Positions 16,091 through 24,737 of a stretch of 64,000 bases of DNA are shown piece after piece. Below the pieces are notes generated by a model. That model saw only the letters and a list, made by a program, of their open reading frames with translations. It ran no database searches and had not been told where the DNA came from. This DNA is from Hymenobacter actinosclerus (lineage in GTDB: Bacteria > Bacteroidota > Bacteroidia > Cytophagales > Hymenobacteraceae): assembly GCF_900111515.1 (NCBI RefSeq), contig NZ_FOHS01000003.1:558001-622000 (forward strand). Reading direction: 5' to 3'. Each line of letters begins with the position of its first letter. Position 1 is the first letter of the stretch. Made by a program: the position numbers and the translations under genes.

Positions 16091-18505
16091 ATGAGAGTAC
16101 ATATTTTGACCCTGGCGCTGAGCGCCCTGATGGTAAGCCCGAGCCTGGCTCAATTGCTACCTTACCAACTACCGTCGCGCCCCCTGCTGGCCCTGGCCGA
16201 TGCTCCCCCCATGCCCCGGGCGAGCTTCTCGAACGACGGCCAATGGCTGCTGCAGCTCGATATGCAGGAGCGCCCCACGGTGTTCGACCAGAGCCAGTCG
16301 GAGCTGCGCCTGGCCGGGCTGCGCATCAACACGGCCGTTAGCAGCGCCAGCCGCACGGCCTACGTGCGGGCGTTGCGGCTGCGGCGGCTGCCCAAAGGCC
16401 TGGAGCTGCTGGTGCAGGGGCTGCCGGCCAACGCCCGCATCAGCAACCTGCAATGGTCGCCCGACAACACCAAGATAGCCTTCACCCACAGCACCCGCGA
16501 CCATCTGGAGCTCTGGATTGTCGATGTGGTTTCGGCCTCGGCCCGGCTGGTGCCCAATATTTTTCTGAACGGAACGCTGGGCATGCCCTACGAGTGGGTA
16601 TCGGACAGCAAAAACGTGGTGGTAAGGGCCGTTGTGGGCGGCCGCGGGGCGGCCCCGGTGGCCGCGCCAACCGAGGCAGGCCGCCGCTACGAATACCCCG
16701 TCAAAACCCAGCTCGATGAGCAGATGCTCGGCTACTATGGCCTGAGCCAGGTAGTGCGGGTGAGCCTGGATGGCCGCATGGCCCCGCTGGGCCAGCCGGG
16801 CCTCATTGCCCAGGCCTCACCCTCGCCCGATGGGCGCTTTGTGCTGGTGCGCAGCTACCGGCGCCCCTACCCCACCACGCTCCCGCTCGACCGTTTTCCG
16901 CAGCGCGTGCAGGTGCTGGCTATGGACGGGCTGCTGGATAAGCAGCTGGCCGAGCTGCCAGCCATCGACTCGCTGCCCGCGGGCCTGGGGGCTGCCCCCG
17001 TCGGGCCCCGCGAGTTTGCCTGGCGCGAAGACGCGCCCAGCACCCTGTTCTGGGTGGAAGCCCGCGACGGGGGCAACCCCGCCACGGTTGCCCCGGTGCG
17101 CGACCAGCTGATGCTGCAGGTTGCCCCCTTCGAGGAGCCGGCCCGCGAGCTGGTGGCCCTGCCGGCCCGCTTTAAGCGCATGTACTGGAGCAGCGACCAG
17201 CTGGCGCTGGTAGAAGCCACGCGCCTCACTGATCAGAAGCAAGTCATCTGGCCGCTCGATGTGGCCACCAAAACGCTGCCCAAGCCCCTGCTGCAGTATT
17301 CGGCCCGGGATGCCTACGCCCACCCCGGTACGCCGGTGCTGCAGCCCAACGCCCTGGGCCGGCCGGTGCTGCTCACCGACCGGACTGGCACGGGGGTGTA
17401 TCTTTTCGGAGCTGGCGCATCGCCCGAGGGCGACCGGCCGTTCGTGGACGAGCTGAACGTGCGCACCCGCGCTACGCTGCGCTGGTGGCGCTCCGAAGCC
17501 CCGTACTACGAGCAGCCCGTGGCCATTATCGACCCGATGCGGCGCGTGTTCATTACCCGGCGCGAATCGGATCAGCAGGCCCCCAACTACTACCTGCGCA
17601 CCGGCCCGAAACTGGTAGCCCTCACCCAGTTCACCGACGCGAGCGGAGCCGCTCTGCCCAAGCCGCAGCCCCTGCGCTACCAGCGCCCCGATGGGCGGCC
17701 GCTTACGGCTACGCTTTACCTGCCGGCCGGCTACCAGGCCAGCGAAGGGCCGCTGCCCACCATTCTGGAGGCAAGCCCCACCGTGTTTTACGACAGCACC
17801 GCGACCGGCCAAGTGCGCGGCTCCCGGTACCTGTTTGCCCGCTATGGCTGGGGTTCGCCCCTCTACTGGACGGCCCAGGGCTACGCCGTTCTGCAGGACG
17901 TAGCCATGCCGGTGCCGCCGGCCGACATTGCCGCCAACCCGGCCGCCTACGCGCAGCAGCTCACGCAGGCGGCCGGCGCCGCCCTGGCCGAAGGCCGCCG
18001 CATGGGCCTCATCGATACGGCCCGGGTGGTAGTAATGGGCCAGGGGCCGGGAGCATTTCTGGCTACCACGCTGCTGACCGGCTCGCGCCAGTTCAAGGCG
18101 GGTATTGCCCTGCCCGGCCTGCACAACCAGCCCCTGCCCAACCGGCTGCCCGGCGTAGAGCAGCTGGTATCGCTTGAGCCGGTTATGCGCTACGCCGATG
18201 CCCCGGCCGTACCCTTCAGCCTGTCCGACACGCTGCGCCGGCCCATGCTGGTGCTGCCCGCCGGCTTCGATGGTCTGCCGGCCAGCCTAGCCACCCGCAC
18301 CGAGCAGTTCTATGCCGATCTGCAACGCCTGGGCGGCACCAACGTGAGCTACGCCACGCTGCCCGGCGAAACCCACGGCTACACGGCCCGCGAGTCGTTG
18401 ATGCAGCTGCTGGCCCAGATAGACACTTGGCTCGGCACCTACATCAAACCTACTGCCGCCGCGCAGCCGGCTACCGCGCTGCCTTCCACATCTAAAGCCG
18501 ATTAA
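16091..18505 (+). CDS. Exported S9 prolyl-oligopeptidase homologue lacking the serine nucleophile
   Basis: An 804-residue protein with a signal peptide (MRVHILTLALSALMVSPSLAQ), an N-terminal propeller-like half and a C-terminal alpha/beta-hydrolase half. It resembles the Bacteroidota periplasmic glutamyl/prolyl peptidases, in which the nucleophile motif reads like GHSYGAF. Here the aligned segment is VVMGQGPGAFLATTLL, with glycine (about residue 652, codon 18044-18046) where serine is expected. The acid (PAGFDGLPAS) and the histidine (GETHGYTARES) of the triad are still there. The frame is otherwise intact, so it is probably an expressed pseudoenzyme rather than a pseudogene. An in-frame GTG at 16079 is a less likely start. 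Confidence 0.85.
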   Translation: MRVHILTLALSALMVSPSLAQLLPYQLPSRPLLALADAPPMPRASFSNDGQWLLQLDMQERPTVFDQSQSELRLAGLRINTAVSSASRTAYVRALRLRRLPKGLELLVQGLPANARISNLQWSPDNTKIAFTHSTRDHLELWIVDVVSASARLVPNIFLNGTLGMPYEWVSDSKNVVVRAVVGGRGAAPVAAPTEAGRRYEYPVKTQLDEQMLGYYGLSQVVRVSLDGRMAPLGQPGLIAQASPSPDGRFVLVRSYRRPYPTTLPLDRFPQRVQVLAMDGLLDKQLAELPAIDSLPAGLGAAPVGPREFAWREDAPSTLFWVEARDGGNPATVAPVRDQLMLQVAPFEEPARELVALPARFKRMYWSSDQLALVEATRLTDQKQVIWPLDVATKTLPKPLLQYSARDAYAHPGTPVLQPNALGRPVLLTDRTGTGVYLFGAGASPEGDRPFVDELNVRTRATLRWWRSEAPYYEQPVAIIDPMRRVFITRRESDQQAPNYYLRTGPKLVALTQFTDASGAALPKPQPLRYQRPDGRPLTATLYLPAGYQASEGPLPTILEASPTVFYDSTATGQVRGSRYLFARYGWGSPLYWTAQGYAVLQDVAMPVPPADIAANPAAYAQQLTQAAGAALAEGRRMGLIDTARVVVMGQGPGAFLATTLLTGSRQFKAGIALPGLHNQPLPNRLPGVEQLVSLEPVMRYADAPAVPFSLSDTLRRPMLVLPAGFDGLPASLATRTEQFYADLQRLGGTNVSYATLPGETHGYTARESLMQLLAQIDTWLGTYIKPTAAAQPATALPSTSKAD

Positions 18506-18553
18506 GCCGCGGTCGGTGCAACCTCACGGCGGCGGCGGGTAGTATAGGGGCCT

Positions 18554-19486
18554 ATGCACCTGTTTGTTTATTCTGACCTCTCGGCCGCCGCCCGCACCGA
18601 GCTAAGCCGGCAGCTGCCGGCAGGCATCGAAGTTCATTTTGCCGACGACCGCCACAGCACCCGGCCGCCGGTAGCGCTGCAAAGCGCCGAGCTGCTGCTG
18701 GGCAACCCACCCGCCGCCTGGCTTACGCCGCTGCCGCCCCACCTCCGCTTCTGGCAGATCGACTCAGCTGGTATCGACCAGTACCAGGAGCTGCGGCCGG
18801 ATTTTGCGGTGGCCAACATGGGCGACCTGTTTGCCTGGCCCTGCGCCGAAACCATGGTGGCCGGGCTGCTGGCCCTGCTGCGCGGGGTGCCCCAGCTGGC
18901 CGTGTGGCAACACCAGCGGCACTGGGAGGGCGGCGCGTTCCGGCGGCGGCTGGGGCTGCTGCGGGGCCAGCGGGTGCTGGTGCTGGGCCGCGGCAGCATT
19001 GGGTTGGCGGTGGCCGAGCAGCTTGGCGGCTTCGGCTGCCAGGTGCAGTTCCTGGCCCGCACCGATCCGCAGGCCCAGCTGCACACCCGCACCCAGGTGC
19101 TGGCTGCCCTGCCCGACACCGACATCGTGGTGAACTGCCTGCCGGGCAGCGCCACCGGCTACGTATCGGCCGATTTTTTGGCGGCCCTGCCGGCCCACGC
19201 CCTGTACGCCAGCGTAGGCCGGGGCTCCACCACCGACGAGCCGGCCCTGATTGCCGCCCTACAGGCCGGCCGCCTCGCCGGAGCCGTGCTCGACGTAACG
19301 GCCCGCGAGCCGCTGCCGACCGATAACCCGCTCTGGGGCCTGCCGCAGGTGCTGCTCACCCAGCATACCGGCGGCGGCTACCCCGAAGAAGAGGCTGACC
19401 GCATCAGGGTGTTTCTGCGCAACCTGGGCCACTGGCAGCAGGGCGAGCCGCCGGAGAATGAGGTAGCCCTGGGCCGCGGCTACTAG
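18554..19486 (+). CDS. D-2-hydroxyacid dehydrogenase (NAD-binding)
   Basis: A 310-residue cytoplasmic enzyme that reduces 2-oxoacids to D-2-hydroxyacids, or the reverse. The Rossmann motif is VLVLGRGSIGLAVAEQLGGFG (about residue 137). The catalytic trio is visible: Arg in ASVGRGSTTDE, Glu in TAREPLPTDNPLW and His in LTQHTGGGYPEE. Overall it looks closest to the GhrA-like glyoxylate/hydroxypyruvate reductases, but the substrate is not certain. It starts 48 bases after the S9 homologue and may be co-transcribed with it. Confidence 0.9.
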   Translation: MHLFVYSDLSAAARTELSRQLPAGIEVHFADDRHSTRPPVALQSAELLLGNPPAAWLTPLPPHLRFWQIDSAGIDQYQELRPDFAVANMGDLFAWPCAETMVAGLLALLRGVPQLAVWQHQRHWEGGAFRRRLGLLRGQRVLVLGRGSIGLAVAEQLGGFGCQVQFLARTDPQAQLHTRTQVLAALPDTDIVVNCLPGSATGYVSADFLAALPAHALYASVGRGSTTDEPALIAALQAGRLAGAVLDVTAREPLPTDNPLWGLPQVLLTQHTGGGYPEEEADRIRVFLRNLGHWQQGEPPENEVALGRGY

Positions 19487-19583
19487 CGGGCGGCCGCGCG
19501 GGGCTGGCGCACCCACACAACCCCGGAACGGGCTGCGGAGTACGAGGAACTGGGCTCTTGCATTGCCCGCCAAACTTCTGCTT

Positions 19584-20159
19584 ATGGATACCAACCGAAC
19601 CTTTACCGCCGACTCCGAGCCGGCGCTGTGGGCGCAGGTAGCGGCCGACATGGCCCGCCAGCCCGACCTGTTCGACTACCGTGCCGACCTCTGCCAGCCG
19701 CCCTACTGCGTGCATCTGGTGCTGGACATTGACCTGGGGGGCGGCTTCGAGGGTGGCTACGAGCTGACGACGCTCCGGGCCGTGGTGCCCGGCCAGCCGG
19801 CTCTGCGCTTCGCCCTGCACGAGCAGGACTGGGTGCACGAAATCGGCAAGCTGCTGGGCCTGCAGGATGTGGAGCTGGGCTACGCCGAACTGGACCGCAC
19901 GTTCATCATCAGCACCAACGACGCCAACGCCCTGCGCCAGCTGCTGGCCGACCCCGCCGTGCACCAGGCGCTGCTGCGCTACCCCGCCGCCCGCTTCACG
20001 CTGGCCCCCGACTCGGAGGCACCCGAGGCGCCGCTGCTGCTCAGCTTCAGCCTGGAACGGGCCGTAGTGGAGCCCGAGCAGTTGCGGGAGTTGTACCAGC
20101 TACTGCTGCGCGTACTCCAGCAGCTGGCCCCGCAACCCTTGTCGCCGCCCGCCGTCTGA
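19584..20159 (+). CDS. Conserved-looking protein of unknown function
   Basis: A 191-residue soluble protein; I take the ATG at 19584 (MDTNRTFTADSEPALWAQVAADM). There is no signal peptide. The segment ELGYAELDRTFIISTNDANALRQLLADPAVHQALLR has the D-R-x-F-x-V/I-x-T/S-N-D pattern seen in several uncharacterised proteins that carry DUF3137-like domains, but the resemblance is weak. No catalytic residue can be named. It is a single gene, ended by a strong hairpin at 20202-20270 that it shares with the convergent small gene. Confidence 0.6.
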   Translation: MDTNRTFTADSEPALWAQVAADMARQPDLFDYRADLCQPPYCVHLVLDIDLGGGFEGGYELTTLRAVVPGQPALRFALHEQDWVHEIGKLLGLQDVELGYAELDRTFIISTNDANALRQLLADPAVHQALLRYPAARFTLAPDSEAPEAPLLLSFSLERAVVEPEQLRELYQLLLRVLQQLAPQPLSPPAV

Positions 20160-20201
20160 AGCAGGTCCAGCCCCTATTGAGTCCGCTGCCTTCGACCCTG
20201 C

Positions 20202-20270
20202 CCCCTAGCAAGTGCCCGGCCCCGCCGCTTCCAGTATCGGATAGCGACGGGGCCGGGCACTTGCTAGGGG
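20202..20270. terminator. 23-bp perfect hairpin between convergent genes
   Basis: Arms 20202-20224 and 20248-20270 (CCCCTAGCAAGTGCCCGGCC and its complement) match exactly around a 23-base loop. It lies between the stop codons of the genes at 19584 and 20281 and probably ends both transcripts. No long U-tract, so read-through is possible. Confidence 0.6.
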
Positions 20271-20280
20271 AGGGCTGGGG

Positions 20281-20427
20281 TTACTTACCCGGAATCACGC
20301 CCACCAGATAGAGAATCCAGGCGAGGCAGAATACGCCGGGAATGAAGAGCGCATACGCCCACCAGGGCAGCCGTCCGGAACCACGCTCGGCGGGCCAATA
20401 GGTTTTTACTTTCATTGGTCGAGGCAT
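20281..20427 (-). CDS. Small single-pass membrane protein (48 residues)
   Basis: A short frame from the ATG at 20427. A basic head, MPRPMKVKTYWPAERGSGRL, is followed by one hydrophobic segment, WWAYALFIPGVFCLAWILYL, and a short tail ending VIPGK. The positive-inside rule predicts a cytoplasmic N-terminus. It lies 51 bases downstream of DUF3037 on the same strand and may be the last gene of the HipA-like/DUF3037 operon. The family is unknown. Support comes from the clean head-and-helix layout and its position; codon use looks like that of its neighbours. Confidence 0.55.
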   Translation of the reverse strand: MPRPMKVKTYWPAERGSGRLPWWAYALFIPGVFCLAWILYLVGVIPGK

Positions 20428-20478
20428 TTTAGATGACTTGATTGCTTCAATATAATAATTTCTGTATGAAATTCAAAA

Positions 20479-20862
20479 TCAAAGCACTAGCTGGCGGTAA
20501 AGCTGTTCAAGCGTGGCGGCCGGGTCGAGGCAGAGGCCGGGGTGTACGGGCGAGGTTTGGACGATGGTGCTGCGCGTGGCCGTAAGCCAGCGGAAGCGGG
20601 AGGCCACCGCCAGCTGGCCGATGGGGCCACCCGTGCGCCGGCCCGCGCAAATCCGCTCGAAGGCCTGCAACCGGGCCCGCAGGTCGTCGAAATCCAGCTG
20701 ATGCGTGGGGCCGGCAAAGGCCTGCAGGCGCGCTTCGGGCAGCTGGCAGCGGGTTTGCAGGAAACCCTGGGAGGCACAGTACAGGATTACCCCCACGTTC
20801 AGAAATTCTTCGCGCTCCACGCGGGGCACCACCCGCAGCACGGCATACTCAAACAAGTGCAT
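20479..20862 (-). CDS. DUF3037 protein, partner of a HipA-like kinase
   Basis: A 127-residue protein from the ATG at 20862 (MHLFEYAVLRVVPRVEREEFLNVGVILYC), which is the DUF3037 opening. Its start overlaps the last 14 bases of the HipA-like kinase gene, so the two are almost surely translated in a coupled way. This gene order is known from other bacteria, but no biochemical role of DUF3037 is established. It contains no catalytic motif I can identify. A TTG at 20886 is a possible but poorer start. Confidence 0.85.
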   Translation of the reverse strand: MHLFEYAVLRVVPRVEREEFLNVGVILYCASQGFLQTRCQLPEARLQAFAGPTHQLDFDDLRARLQAFERICAGRRTGGPIGQLAVASRFRWLTATRSTIVQTSPVHPGLCLDPAATLEQLYRQLVL

Positions 20863-21634
20863 GGCGGGCGGCTTCAGCTTCGGCAACGAAGGTGGCGGAA
20901 TCGGCCAGGCGGGCCGTGAGGAACTGCACGTACTGGGCCCGCTGCCCGGCGGGCGATACGTCGGGCTCCTGGAGCCAGTCGTCGGGCACCAGGGCCACTA
21001 CGGCCTCGATGACGGCGGGCGTGAGGCGGGCGTGGCCCTCGGCATCGGCCCAGGGCAGCGCCGTGGCCTGGGGCAGCAGCACGTGGTCTTTCACCTGCGG
21101 AAACGGGCGCGGCCTGGGTGCCGCCCAGCCGGCCCCGGCGTGGTGCACGTACAGGGCCGCGCCATGGTCGATGAGCCACAGCTCGCGGTGCCACATGAGC
21201 AGGTTGGTGTTGCGGGCGGTGCGGTCGACGTTCAGCGTCAGGCAGTCGAGCCACACGATAAGCGAGGCCAGCCGGGGCTCCACATCGAGCAACAGCGGGT
21301 CGAAGGTGCCGGCCCCGGCCAGAAAGTGCAGTCCCAGATTCAGGCCCGTGCTAAAGCGCAGCAGGTCCTGGATTTCCTCGTCGGGCTCGGTGCGGCCAAA
21401 GGCTTCATCCAAGTTGATAAACACCAGCTCGGGCATGCGCAAACCCAGCTGCCGGGCCAGCTCGCCCACCACCAGCTCGGCAATCAGTGCCTTCAGCCCC
21501 TGCCCCGCCCCGCGGAACTTGAGCACGTATAGAAAGCCGTCGTCGGCCTCCACCAGCGCGGGCAGCGAGCCGCCTTCGCGCAGCGGAATAATGTAGCGCG
21601 TCACCTCCACGGTGCGCAAAGCAAGCTCGGGCAT
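20849..21634 (-). CDS. HipA-like (HipA_2) protein kinase
   Basis: A 261-residue protein from the ATG at 21634 (MPELALRTVEVTRYIIPL). It has a compact kinase-like core: a lysine-bearing strand YVLKFRGAGQGLKALIAELV (near residue 41), the catalytic-loop type sequence LNVDRTARNTNLLMW with Asp and Asn, and a DFG-like LIDHGAALY. Relatives are eukaryotic-like Ser/Thr kinases related to the persistence toxin HipA, without the HipB-type partner. Here it is followed by the overlapping DUF3037 gene instead. The target is unknown. An alternative TTG start at 21643 would add three residues. Confidence 0.85.
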   Translation of the reverse strand: MPELALRTVEVTRYIIPLREGGSLPALVEADDGFLYVLKFRGAGQGLKALIAELVVGELARQLGLRMPELVFINLDEAFGRTEPDEEIQDLLRFSTGLNLGLHFLAGAGTFDPLLLDVEPRLASLIVWLDCLTLNVDRTARNTNLLMWHRELWLIDHGAALYVHHAGAGWAAPRPRPFPQVKDHVLLPQATALPWADAEGHARLTPAVIEAVVALVPDDWLQEPDVSPAGQRAQYVQFLTARLADSATFVAEAEAARHALV

Positions 21635-21690
21635 ACTTATCAAGAAGCTAGAAGTTGGGCGCTAGGAGTTAGAAGCAGGTCTGGATTGGT

Positions 21691-21798
21691 AATAACCGGT
21701 GTAGAGATGCATCTTGGCGTCTCCTCGTTGCTGAAGTTGACCATCTCGTAGCACCGTTCAACGAGGAGACGCAAAGATGCGTCTCTACGCCGGTTATT
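21691..21798. repeat. Family A palindrome, long copy
   Basis: Imperfect 40-base arms 21691-21730 and 21759-21798 contain GTAGAGATGCATCTTGGCGT and GAGACGCAAAGATGCGTCTC; the loop is 28 bases. It ends four bases before the stop codon of the esterase gene (21803). The core word is the same as at 1970 and 6516. Confidence 0.85.
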
Positions 21799-21802
21799 AT
21801 CC

Positions 21803-22978
21803 TTACTCCGCCGCTTTCACCAACTGCCGGTACAGCGTTTGGCCTTTTACTTCGGCCCGCAGCCAGTAGCTGCCGGCGGCCCAGCCGGCCATGGAGAGCA
21901 GCAGGCTGCCATCGGGCCCGCGCCGGAAGCTGGCGGGCACCACGCGGCCCGCCGCGTCGGAAACGCGCACCCGGCCGGGCTCCAGCGGCCCCAGCGTCGA
22001 GCGGATGCTGACCTGACTGCGGGCGGGGTTGGGGGCCAGCAGCAGTTCGGCCGAATTGCGCAGGGCCGCCGCCGACGTGGCCGTAATCAGCCCGCTGAGC
22101 TGGTAGCGGCGCAGAAACTGCCACACGACCTGGCTGGCGTTGATGTCGCGGTTGGTAACGCCGATGTTGACGGGCGCGCCCGGCCAGGTGTGGCCCCCGC
22201 CGATGATGCGGTAGTGCTCGACCACGCTGCCGTTGCGCCCGCCGCCAAACACCTGCCGCTCGGCCGTGCTGCCGTCGGTGGTGTTGGTGTTGGGCACTGG
22301 CGTGATGATGGTCGTGGGGTTGCAGCCGTTGCGCCGGGCCCAGGCCGCCACCAGCTCCGGAATGGGCACGAAGGTGCCGTTGCCCTCGTAAGGCACGGTG
22401 CCGTCGGCGGTGCCGTGGATTTCCAGCACCGGCACCGGCCGGGTGGGCGCGCAGTCGGCCAGGTGGCTGGTGATCATGCTGCCGGTTACCGAAGCAATGG
22501 CGGCCATGCGGCTGTTGAGCCGGCAGGCCAGCTCGTAGCTCATGAAGCCGCCGTTGCTCATGCCGGTGCTGTACAGGCGCTGCGGATTGACGCGGTATTT
22601 GGCGCTGATAGAGTCGATAAGCGCGCTCAGGAAACCTACGTCGTCGGGGCCGCCGGCGGCGTAGGGCAGAAAGGTGTTCCAGAAGCGCTGGCCGGTGGGG
22701 CCCACCGTGCCGTTGGGGTGCACGATGAGAAAGTTGGCCGTGTCGGCAATGGCGCGGAAGTCGCCGTACTGCTCCTGCTCGGCGGCGTTGGAGCCGAAGC
22801 CGTGCAGGTTGAGCAGCAGCGGCACGGGCCGGGTGCCATCGTAGGCTTTGGGCACGTAGAGGCGGTAGTCGCGCACCGCGCCGCCGAAGCGGATGGAGCC
22901 GGTAAGGGTTTGCTGGGCGCGGGCCGATGGCGCAAACGTGAGCAGCAAGCCGGCCAGCAGGAGTAGTGGGCGCATCAT
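21803..22978 (-). CDS. Secreted PHB-depolymerase/feruloyl-type esterase with T9SS sorting domain
   Basis: A 391-residue exported alpha/beta hydrolase. The signal peptide is MMRPLLLLAGLLLTFAPSARA. The oxyanion-side motif is LLNLHGFGSNA, the nucleophile STGMSNGGFMSY (GxSxG), the acid is probably in DGTVPYEG and the histidine in GGGHTWPG. The last 80 residues (LLLAPNPARSQVSIRS to the end) form a type A C-terminal sorting domain of the type IX secretion system, so the enzyme should be released or bound at the cell surface. Family members cleave polyester, feruloyl or acetyl esters. A family A palindrome abuts the stop codon. Confidence 0.9.
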   Translation of the reverse strand: MMRPLLLLAGLLLTFAPSARAQQTLTGSIRFGGAVRDYRLYVPKAYDGTRPVPLLLNLHGFGSNAAEQEQYGDFRAIADTANFLIVHPNGTVGPTGQRFWNTFLPYAAGGPDDVGFLSALIDSISAKYRVNPQRLYSTGMSNGGFMSYELACRLNSRMAAIASVTGSMITSHLADCAPTRPVPVLEIHGTADGTVPYEGNGTFVPIPELVAAWARRNGCNPTTIITPVPNTNTTDGSTAERQVFGGGRNGSVVEHYRIIGGGHTWPGAPVNIGVTNRDINASQVVWQFLRRYQLSGLITATSAAALRNSAELLLAPNPARSQVSIRSTLGPLEPGRVRVSDAAGRVVPASFRRGPDGSLLLSMAGWAAGSYWLRAEVKGQTLYRQLVKAAE

Positions 22979-23098
22979 AGGGAAACTGAAAAGCAGCAGG
23001 TGCCGAAGCGGCGGGGCAGTGCCTTCGGCGCGACGATACTATGCTAGACGCGAAAACTCGTGCTATGTTTAGCCGTTGGTATCAACGCTGCTCAAAAT

Positions 23099-23189
23099 GC
23101 ACGACGTAGGGGCGGGGCTGGTCCCCCCCACCGTTAAACGATTACCGTTGGAGCGGCGGGCGGGCACAAGCCCCGCCCCTACGTCGTGC
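23099..23189. repeat. Family C palindrome, copy 2
   Basis: Arms GCACGACGTAGGGGCGGGGCT and its exact complement at 23169-23189. The inner part GTCCCCCCCACCG and CGGGCGGGCAC is imperfect. It lies just before the PfkB start, with 27 bases between. Confidence 0.85.
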
Positions 23190-23216
23190 TCCTGTTTCTA
23201 TTACTTCTCTTCGCTT

Positions 23217-24167
23217 ATGGCCCGCATCGTCACGCTCACGCTCAACCCCACTATCGACAAGAGCACCACGGCCGACCGGATTGTGGCCGACCACAAAATC
23301 CGGTGCGGCGCCCCCAAGTTTGAGCCGGGCGGTGGCGGCCTCAACGTATCACGGGCGCTACGGCGGCTGGGTTCCAACTCGGTGGCCGTGTTTCCGGTAG
23401 GCGGCCCCAGCGGCCAGTTGCTGTGCCAGCTGCTGAGCGAGGAGCACATTGAGCAGCGGCCAATTGCCATCGAAGGCTGGACCCGGGAGAATTTCATTGT
23501 AACGGATGCGTCTACCGGCCAGCAGTACCGTTTCGGCATGCCCGGACCCACGTTGCGGGCCGAGGAGCAGCAGCAGGTGTTGCAGGTGCTCCGCGAGTTC
23601 ACGGAGCTGCCCGAGTTTCTGGTTATCAGCGGCAGCCTGCCGCCCGGCGTCGAGCCCGAGCTGCTGACCCGCATTGCCCGCGCCGCCCACGAAATGGGCG
23701 TAAAAGTAGTGGCCGACACCTCGGGCCCGGCCCTGGAGGCCCTGCTGGAAACAGGCGTGTACCTGGCCAAGCCCAACGTGGGCGAGCTGAGCAAAATGCA
23801 GGGCGTGGAGGAGCTCGACAGCCAGGCCGTAGCCGGGGCTGCCCAGCAGCTGGTGCAGGCCGGCAAGTGCGAAATCGTGGTGGTGTCGATGGGCCCGCAG
23901 GGTGCCTGCGTAGTATCGGCTGAAGGTGCCGATTACGTGCCCGCGCCCTCGGTAAAAAAGCGCAGCACCGTAGGCGCCGGCGACAGTATGGTGGCCGGCC
24001 TGCTGCACGGGCTGAGCGAGGGCCGCAGCCTGCGCGAAACGGCCCGTCTGGGCGTGGCCTGCGGCACGGCCGCCACCATGAACCCCGGCACCGAGCTATT
24101 CCGCCAGGCCGACGTGGAACGGCTCTACCAATGGCTGCTGAAAACCATGCCGGCGGCTGAGATATAA
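23217..24167 (+). CDS. PfkB-family hexose kinase (1-phosphofructokinase/6-phosphofructokinase type)
   Basis: ATP-dependent sugar-phosphate kinase of the ribokinase fold, 316 residues. The family opening is IVTLTLNPTIDKSTTADRI, the substrate lid side FEPGGGGLNVSRALRRLG, and the C-terminal anion-hole motif VGAGDSMVAGLL holds the catalytic Asp. The NPTIDKS start is typical of the FruK/PfkB/LacC branch; which phosphosugar is used cannot be settled here. The ATG at 23217 follows the family C palindrome, and the frame before it reads through the repeat. Confidence 0.93.
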   Translation: MARIVTLTLNPTIDKSTTADRIVADHKIRCGAPKFEPGGGGLNVSRALRRLGSNSVAVFPVGGPSGQLLCQLLSEEHIEQRPIAIEGWTRENFIVTDASTGQQYRFGMPGPTLRAEEQQQVLQVLREFTELPEFLVISGSLPPGVEPELLTRIARAAHEMGVKVVADTSGPALEALLETGVYLAKPNVGELSKMQGVEELDSQAVAGAAQQLVQAGKCEIVVVSMGPQGACVVSAEGADYVPAPSVKKRSTVGAGDSMVAGLLHGLSEGRSLRETARLGVACGTAATMNPGTELFRQADVERLYQWLLKTMPAAEI

Positions 24168-24250
24168 ATCTAAAAAGGACGCCATGAGCAAAACAGAGAC
24201 AGATCTGCTATGCTCCTATCGTATCTTGAGCCATATTTTATTTCCTGTCG

Positions 24251-24682
24251 ATGCTTCGTTCGCGCTCCATTCTCACGCTGTTTTCGCTGATAACCCTGGC
24301 TTCCTGTAGTTCTGATAAAACCACTCCGACGCCCGTTTTATTGGAAGGGCGTTGGAATCAGGCGAGCCACACCGAGTTCTATTATGATGCGCAGGGCAAT
24401 TTGCTGCGCCAGATAGCTATTCCTAAACCGACCGATACGCCCTTTCTTATTATCACCAGCACCCAGATTGAGGAGCACGCCAATAACACCGTTTCAGTCG
24501 TCCCTCGATACACGTATACCCGACAACAGAATAGGTTGAGATACTCCGATGGCACTATTCTCGAAATTACAGAGCTTACTGCCAATGCACTGACCTTACG
24601 CGGCCCGGCAACAACACTTGCCACTGGTCCTCTCAGTGACCCACAGGGCAAAGTCGTTACCGAAAAATACTACTCACGATAA
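24251..24682 (+). CDS. Small lipoprotein of unknown function
   Basis: A 143-residue protein with a lipoprotein signal: MLRSRSILTLFSLITLASCSS, with the lipobox LASC and the lipid-bearing Cys19. The mature part (from DKTTPTPVLLEGRWNQASH) is a predicted all-beta small domain, with repeated T-x-T pairs. Similar short lipoproteins with the 'LxGxWxxxS' start are common in Hymenobacter, but none has a known role. Its base composition is lower in GC than its neighbours. Confidence 0.75.
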   Translation: MLRSRSILTLFSLITLASCSSDKTTPTPVLLEGRWNQASHTEFYYDAQGNLLRQIAIPKPTDTPFLIITSTQIEEHANNTVSVVPRYTYTRQQNRLRYSDGTILEITELTANALTLRGPATTLATGPLSDPQGKVVTEKYYSR

Positions 24683-24737
24683 GTTAGGCACGCCGTCACT
24701 ACTCTGGCAGTCACCAAGCTAAACCACAAAACCTACT

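Noticed and set aside
24184..24250. A short frame before the lipoprotein gene
   Set aside because: It overlaps the lipoprotein start in another frame and shows no helix or motif.
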